Shown: positions 6,393 to 9,064 of the stretch, piece after piece | Position numbering within the stretch: position 1 is the first letter of the stretch | Layout: each line of letters opens with the position of its first letter | Assembly: GCA_003531155.1 (NCBI GenBank) | Contig: DQHR01000044.1 | Span: 32,289 to 41,352 of the forward strand | Direction of reading: 5' to 3' | Source of the DNA: Bacteroidales bacterium | GTDB lineage: Bacteria; Bacteroidota; Bacteroidia; Bacteroidales; Tenuifilaceae | Length of the DNA stretch: 9,064 bases | The notes under the pieces: generated by a model | Seen by the model: only the letters and a program-made list of their open reading frames with translations | Told to the model about the DNA's origin: nothing | Database searches by the model: none | Program-made: the position numbers and the translations under genes

Positions 6393-8813
6393 ATGAACTC
6401 AAACAACAACAAACAAATGGAAGAGGAATCCCTCGACATAAAAAAGTACATATTTCTAATTTTATCAAATTGGTATTGGTTTGCTATTTCAATATTTTTA
6501 GGATTATTTATTGCCTACTTTATTAATCGTTATTCAATTAATATTTACAGTGTTCAATCATCGTTAATAGTCCGAGATGATGAAAGTCCAAATAGTTTTT
6601 CTGGAGCCGAAAATCTAATTCAAGGGTTAAAACTTACAAGAAATACAAAAAGTGTACAAAATGAAATTGGCATATTAAAATCATATTCATTAGCATATAA
6701 AGCTGTTTCTGAGCTTGAAGAGTTTAACATAACTTATATGGGTGTTGGACGAAGACGTATAGTAGAATCTGAACTTTATACTCGTTCACCATTTAAGGTG
6801 ACACTCGAACCGAATGCAATCAATCTAACCGAATACCCAATTAATGTTACAATACTCTCCAAGGATAAATATTTACTTGAGATAGACGATAAATTTGATA
6901 TAAAAAAGGAGATGAAATGGGGAGAACCCTTTAAAAGCGAACTTTTTAATTTTACTATAATCATTAGAAAACAAGAATATATTTCAGATTATATAGAGGG
7001 GACAAAGTTTTATTTTTTGATTCGAAATTTAAATTATTTAGCCAACGAGTACAGAGGTAAACTTTCTGTAGAACTTAATGATAAAAAGGGTTCTATTCTT
7101 ATACTTACAACAAATGGACCTGTTGCTGAAAAGGAATCTGATTACCAAAATCAGTTAATGAAAGCATACATTCAAAAAGGACTAGATGAAAAAAACAGGA
7201 TAGCAGAGAACACAATTCGATTTATTGATTTACAGTTATCGAATATGACAGATTCACTAAAATTTGCTGAAAAAAGATTACAAGATTTTAGATCGACAAA
7301 TAAGGTTATAAATTTAGGCAAAGAGGGTTCCATATTGTACGAAAACTTACAAAACTTACAGGAGGAAAAAGGAAAAGCTGAACTAAAAGCGAATTATTAT
7401 AGTTATCTAAAAAAATATTTGGATGAAAAAAAGGATCTTAGAGATTTGGTTGCACCCTCATCAATTGGTGTAGAGGATACTCAGCTCGCATCAATTTTGA
7501 ACGAATTATCTCAGGCATATATTGAGCAGGAAACATTGAAACTTTCCGCAAACCCATTGACACCCGGTCTTAAAACCTATACTTTAAAACTAGAGACGCT
7601 TAAAAATACCCTTATTGAGAAAGTGAAGAGTTTAATAGAAGTTAATCTAGTTACATTAAATGAGATTGATCGCCGCATGAACGTTTATGAGATAGAAATG
7701 AGCAAAATACCGTTTACTGAAAGGCTTTTAATCGGTTTTGAGAGAGAGTTTAATCTTATAAATAAAATGTATAATTATTTGAATGAGAAAAGAGCAGAAG
7801 CCTCTATTGCAAAAGCGTCCAATATTGCAGATAATAAAATTCTCGACAATGCTTTACCCCTAAACGCAACAATCGTAAAACCAAATCGAAGGATGGTTAC
7901 TGTATTTGGTTTTATGGCGGGAGCTATGATACCAATAATAATAATTGTAATTATTGGATATTTTAACACTACAATTGATGATATTCGTGATATTCAGGGG
8001 CATACATCTTTACCAATATTGGGATTAATTGGTCATAACAATTATGATACTGAATTACCCGTTGGGGCTAATCCAAAGTCAGCATTGGCAGAATCTTTCC
8101 GTGGTTTAAGGACAAATCTTAACTATATTCTTAGGGAATCTAATAAAAAAGTGATTACAATTACATCGACTATAAGTGGAGAAGGAAAAACTTTTATTGC
8201 CGCTAATTTAGCTTTAATTATTGCCCTTACAGGTAAAAAAGTATTATTAGTAGGTTTAGACCTTCGAAAACCAAAAATTAATAATCTTTTTAATACAACA
8301 TATCAAAATGGCCTTAGTACTTATCTAATAGGGAAAGATGAATTTAATAGCATAGTATATCAAACTAAGTATGATAATTTATTTATGGCTCCATCAGGTC
8401 CAATTCCCCCTAACCCTGCAGAACTTATAGGAACTTCAAGAATGGATCAATTTATTGCTGAGGCTAAAAACATTTTTGATTATATTATTATTGATACTCC
8501 TCCAATTGCAATTGTTACAGATACTTTAATCGCGAATCGTTTTACCGATGCATTATTATATATTACACGATTTAATTATACTAATAGAGAGGCACTTAAT
8601 CTTGTAGAGAGTTTAAAATTAAGCGAAGACAAATTAAATATTGCTTTAGTTGTTAATGATTTTATTTCTAAAAGACGTTATGGCTATAATTATGGCTATA
8701 GTTATGGCTTAAAATATGGCTATAAATATCAATATACCGATTCAAACGACTATTATTCAGACGAAGAACCACCATTAACATTAAAGGAAAAGATTGTCAG
8801 ATTCTTTTCATAA
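6393..8813 (+). CDS. Wzc/ExoP-like chain-length regulator with cytoplasmic tyrosine autokinase domain
   Basis: This inner-membrane co-polymerase and BY-kinase is predicted to control polysaccharide chain length and to work with the Wza-like protein. The length, 806 residues, is normal for the fused type. A Wzz domain with a first membrane helix lies at about 19-45. A long periplasmic region follows, with coiled-coil stretches around 255-345 and 395-430. A GNVR-like segment comes before the second helix (about 502-523). The kinase domain has Walker A SGEGKT (595-600), Walker A' VLLVGLDLRKP (617-627) and Walker B DYIIIDTPP (696-704). The C-terminal tail has 11 tyrosines between 763 and 788, the expected autophosphorylation cluster. 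In Walker A' a glycine (621) stands where the DxD pattern has its first aspartate; D623 remains. The ATG at 6393 begins the hydrophilic N-terminus; a second in-frame ATG is at 6417. Sampled lines are only about 28% GC, lower than the genes to the left. Confidence 0.92.
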   Translation: MNSNNNKQMEEESLDIKKYIFLILSNWYWFAISIFLGLFIAYFINRYSINIYSVQSSLIVRDDESPNSFSGAENLIQGLKLTRNTKSVQNEIGILKSYSLAYKAVSELEEFNITYMGVGRRRIVESELYTRSPFKVTLEPNAINLTEYPINVTILSKDKYLLEIDDKFDIKKEMKWGEPFKSELFNFTIIIRKQEYISDYIEGTKFYFLIRNLNYLANEYRGKLSVELNDKKGSILILTTNGPVAEKESDYQNQLMKAYIQKGLDEKNRIAENTIRFIDLQLSNMTDSLKFAEKRLQDFRSTNKVINLGKEGSILYENLQNLQEEKGKAELKANYYSYLKKYLDEKKDLRDLVAPSSIGVEDTQLASILNELSQAYIEQETLKLSANPLTPGLKTYTLKLETLKNTLIEKVKSLIEVNLVTLNEIDRRMNVYEIEMSKIPFTERLLIGFEREFNLINKMYNYLNEKRAEASIAKASNIADNKILDNALPLNATIVKPNRRMVTVFGFMAGAMIPIIIIVIIGYFNTTIDDIRDIQGHTSLPILGLIGHNNYDTELPVGANPKSALAESFRGLRTNLNYILRESNKKVITITSTISGEGKTFIAANLALIIALTGKKVLLVGLDLRKPKINNLFNTTYQNGLSTYLIGKDEFNSIVYQTKYDNLFMAPSGPIPPNPAELIGTSRMDQFIAEAKNIFDYIIIDTPPIAIVTDTLIANRFTDALLYITRFNYTNREALNLVESLKLSEDKLNIALVVNDFISKRRYGYNYGYSYGLKYGYKYQYTDSNDYYSDEEPPLTLKEKIVRFFS

Positions 8814-8857
8814 CACAAAAAAAAAATTTATTAGATTCTTATTAAGAACAAAAAATT

Positions 8858-9064
8858 GTGAAAGAAGTAAAAATTCTTACACTGCCACAAATTGAAGATA
8901 TTCGAGGAAACCTCTCATTTATTGAAGAGTTGAACCACATTCCATTTAAAGTAGAAAGAGTATATTGGATATATGATGTACCGGGAGGACAAGTTAGAGG
9001 TGGACATGCTTTTAGGGAGCAACAGGAGTTTGTTGTCGCTCTATCTGGGAGTTTTGATATATTG
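8858..9064 (+). CDS. WxcM/FdtA-like sugar 3,4-ketoisomerase cupin, N-terminal part (truncated by window end)
   Basis: The 69 visible residues match the start of the FdtA/QdtA/WxcM C-terminal family. These cupins convert dTDP-4-keto-6-deoxyglucose to the 3-keto isomer on the way to dTDP-3-amino-3,6-dideoxyhexoses. The signatures are IRGNLSFIEELNHIPF (15-30), VERVYWIYDVPGG (32-44), RGGHAFREQQEF (47-58) and VALSGSFDI (60-68). The expected active-site His is H50. Two residues on, where characterised members have a second His (HAH), this protein has Phe (HAF). The start is GTG at 8858, because an in-frame TAA lies at 8843-8845 and no ATG intervenes. It follows the kinase gene by 44 bases and is probably in the same operon, in a spacer with a run of 10 A (8817-8826). 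An epimerase- or acetyltransferase-like role within the WxcM group remains possible, since the rest is unseen. Confidence 0.85.
   Translation, partial: MKEVKILTLPQIEDIRGNLSFIEELNHIPFKVERVYWIYDVPGGQVRGGHAFREQQEFVVALSGSFDIL

Noticed and set aside
6776..6964. Short antisense frame in the Wzc-like gene (a similar one is at 7775-7969)
   Set aside because: Both are chance frames opposite a well-supported coding region; the second mirrors the membrane helix and so looks hydrophobic.
8836..8848. TTCTT/AAGAA hairpin between the kinase and the cupin gene
   Set aside because: Its five weak AT-rich pairs are followed by A, not T, so it is unlikely to terminate; the genes are probably co-transcribed.
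1..9064. CRISPR arrays, tRNA or rRNA genes, insertion sequences, toxin-antitoxin or defence genes
   Set aside because: I saw no regularly spaced repeats, cloverleaf-like segments, transposase or defence-related proteins on either strand.

Overview
The window looks like chromosomal DNA from a member of the Bacteroidetes (Bacteroidota), probably Bacteroidales or a relative. The evidence is the low GC content, the near absence of Shine-Dalgarno sequences, several matches to the Bacteroidetes -7 promoter element TAnnTTTG, the small lipoprotein type of Wza-like exporter, and the domain style of the acyl-CoA ligases. No rRNA, tRNA, CRISPR array, transposase or integrase is visible.

Layout. Positions 3-905 hold the 3' part of a gene for a membrane-anchored coiled-coil protein of unknown function. 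It converges on ispD (958-1629, minus strand), an enzyme of the MEP isoprenoid pathway, and the two share a hairpin that could terminate transcription both ways (922-958). A divergent intergenic region with a good -7 element (1759-1766) leads into two tandem paralogous genes for AMP-forming acyl-CoA ligases (1847-3508 and 3534-5192), only 25 bases apart and probably one transcript. Next comes an exopolysaccharide section on the plus strand: a Wza-like outer-membrane export lipoprotein (5302-6087), a 305-base non-coding leader with several predicted RNA structures (6088-6392), a Wzc/ExoP-type chain-length regulator fused to a tyrosine autokinase (6393-8813), and the start of a WxcM/FdtA-type cupin for dTDP-sugar modification (8858 to the window end).

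How the genes fit together. The right half is the front of a capsule or exopolysaccharide locus. The Wza-like lipoprotein and the Wzc-like kinase would form the trans-envelope export and length-control machine, and the FdtA-like enzyme would help make an unusual deoxyamino sugar for the repeat unit. The left half is housekeeping lipid metabolism: IspD feeds isoprenoids, which include the undecaprenyl carrier, and the ligases activate fatty acids or similar acids. A functional link between the ligases and the polysaccharide genes is not shown by the sequence.

Base composition appears to drop between the Wza-like and Wzc-like genes, from about 40% GC in sampled lines to under 30%. The 305-base leader may therefore mark the edge of a variable, exchangeable polysaccharide cluster. 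I do not see a clearly new biological system. The points most worth checking are this structured leader, the altered catalytic motifs in the ligase pair and in the FdtA-like protein, and the unknown coiled-coil protein.
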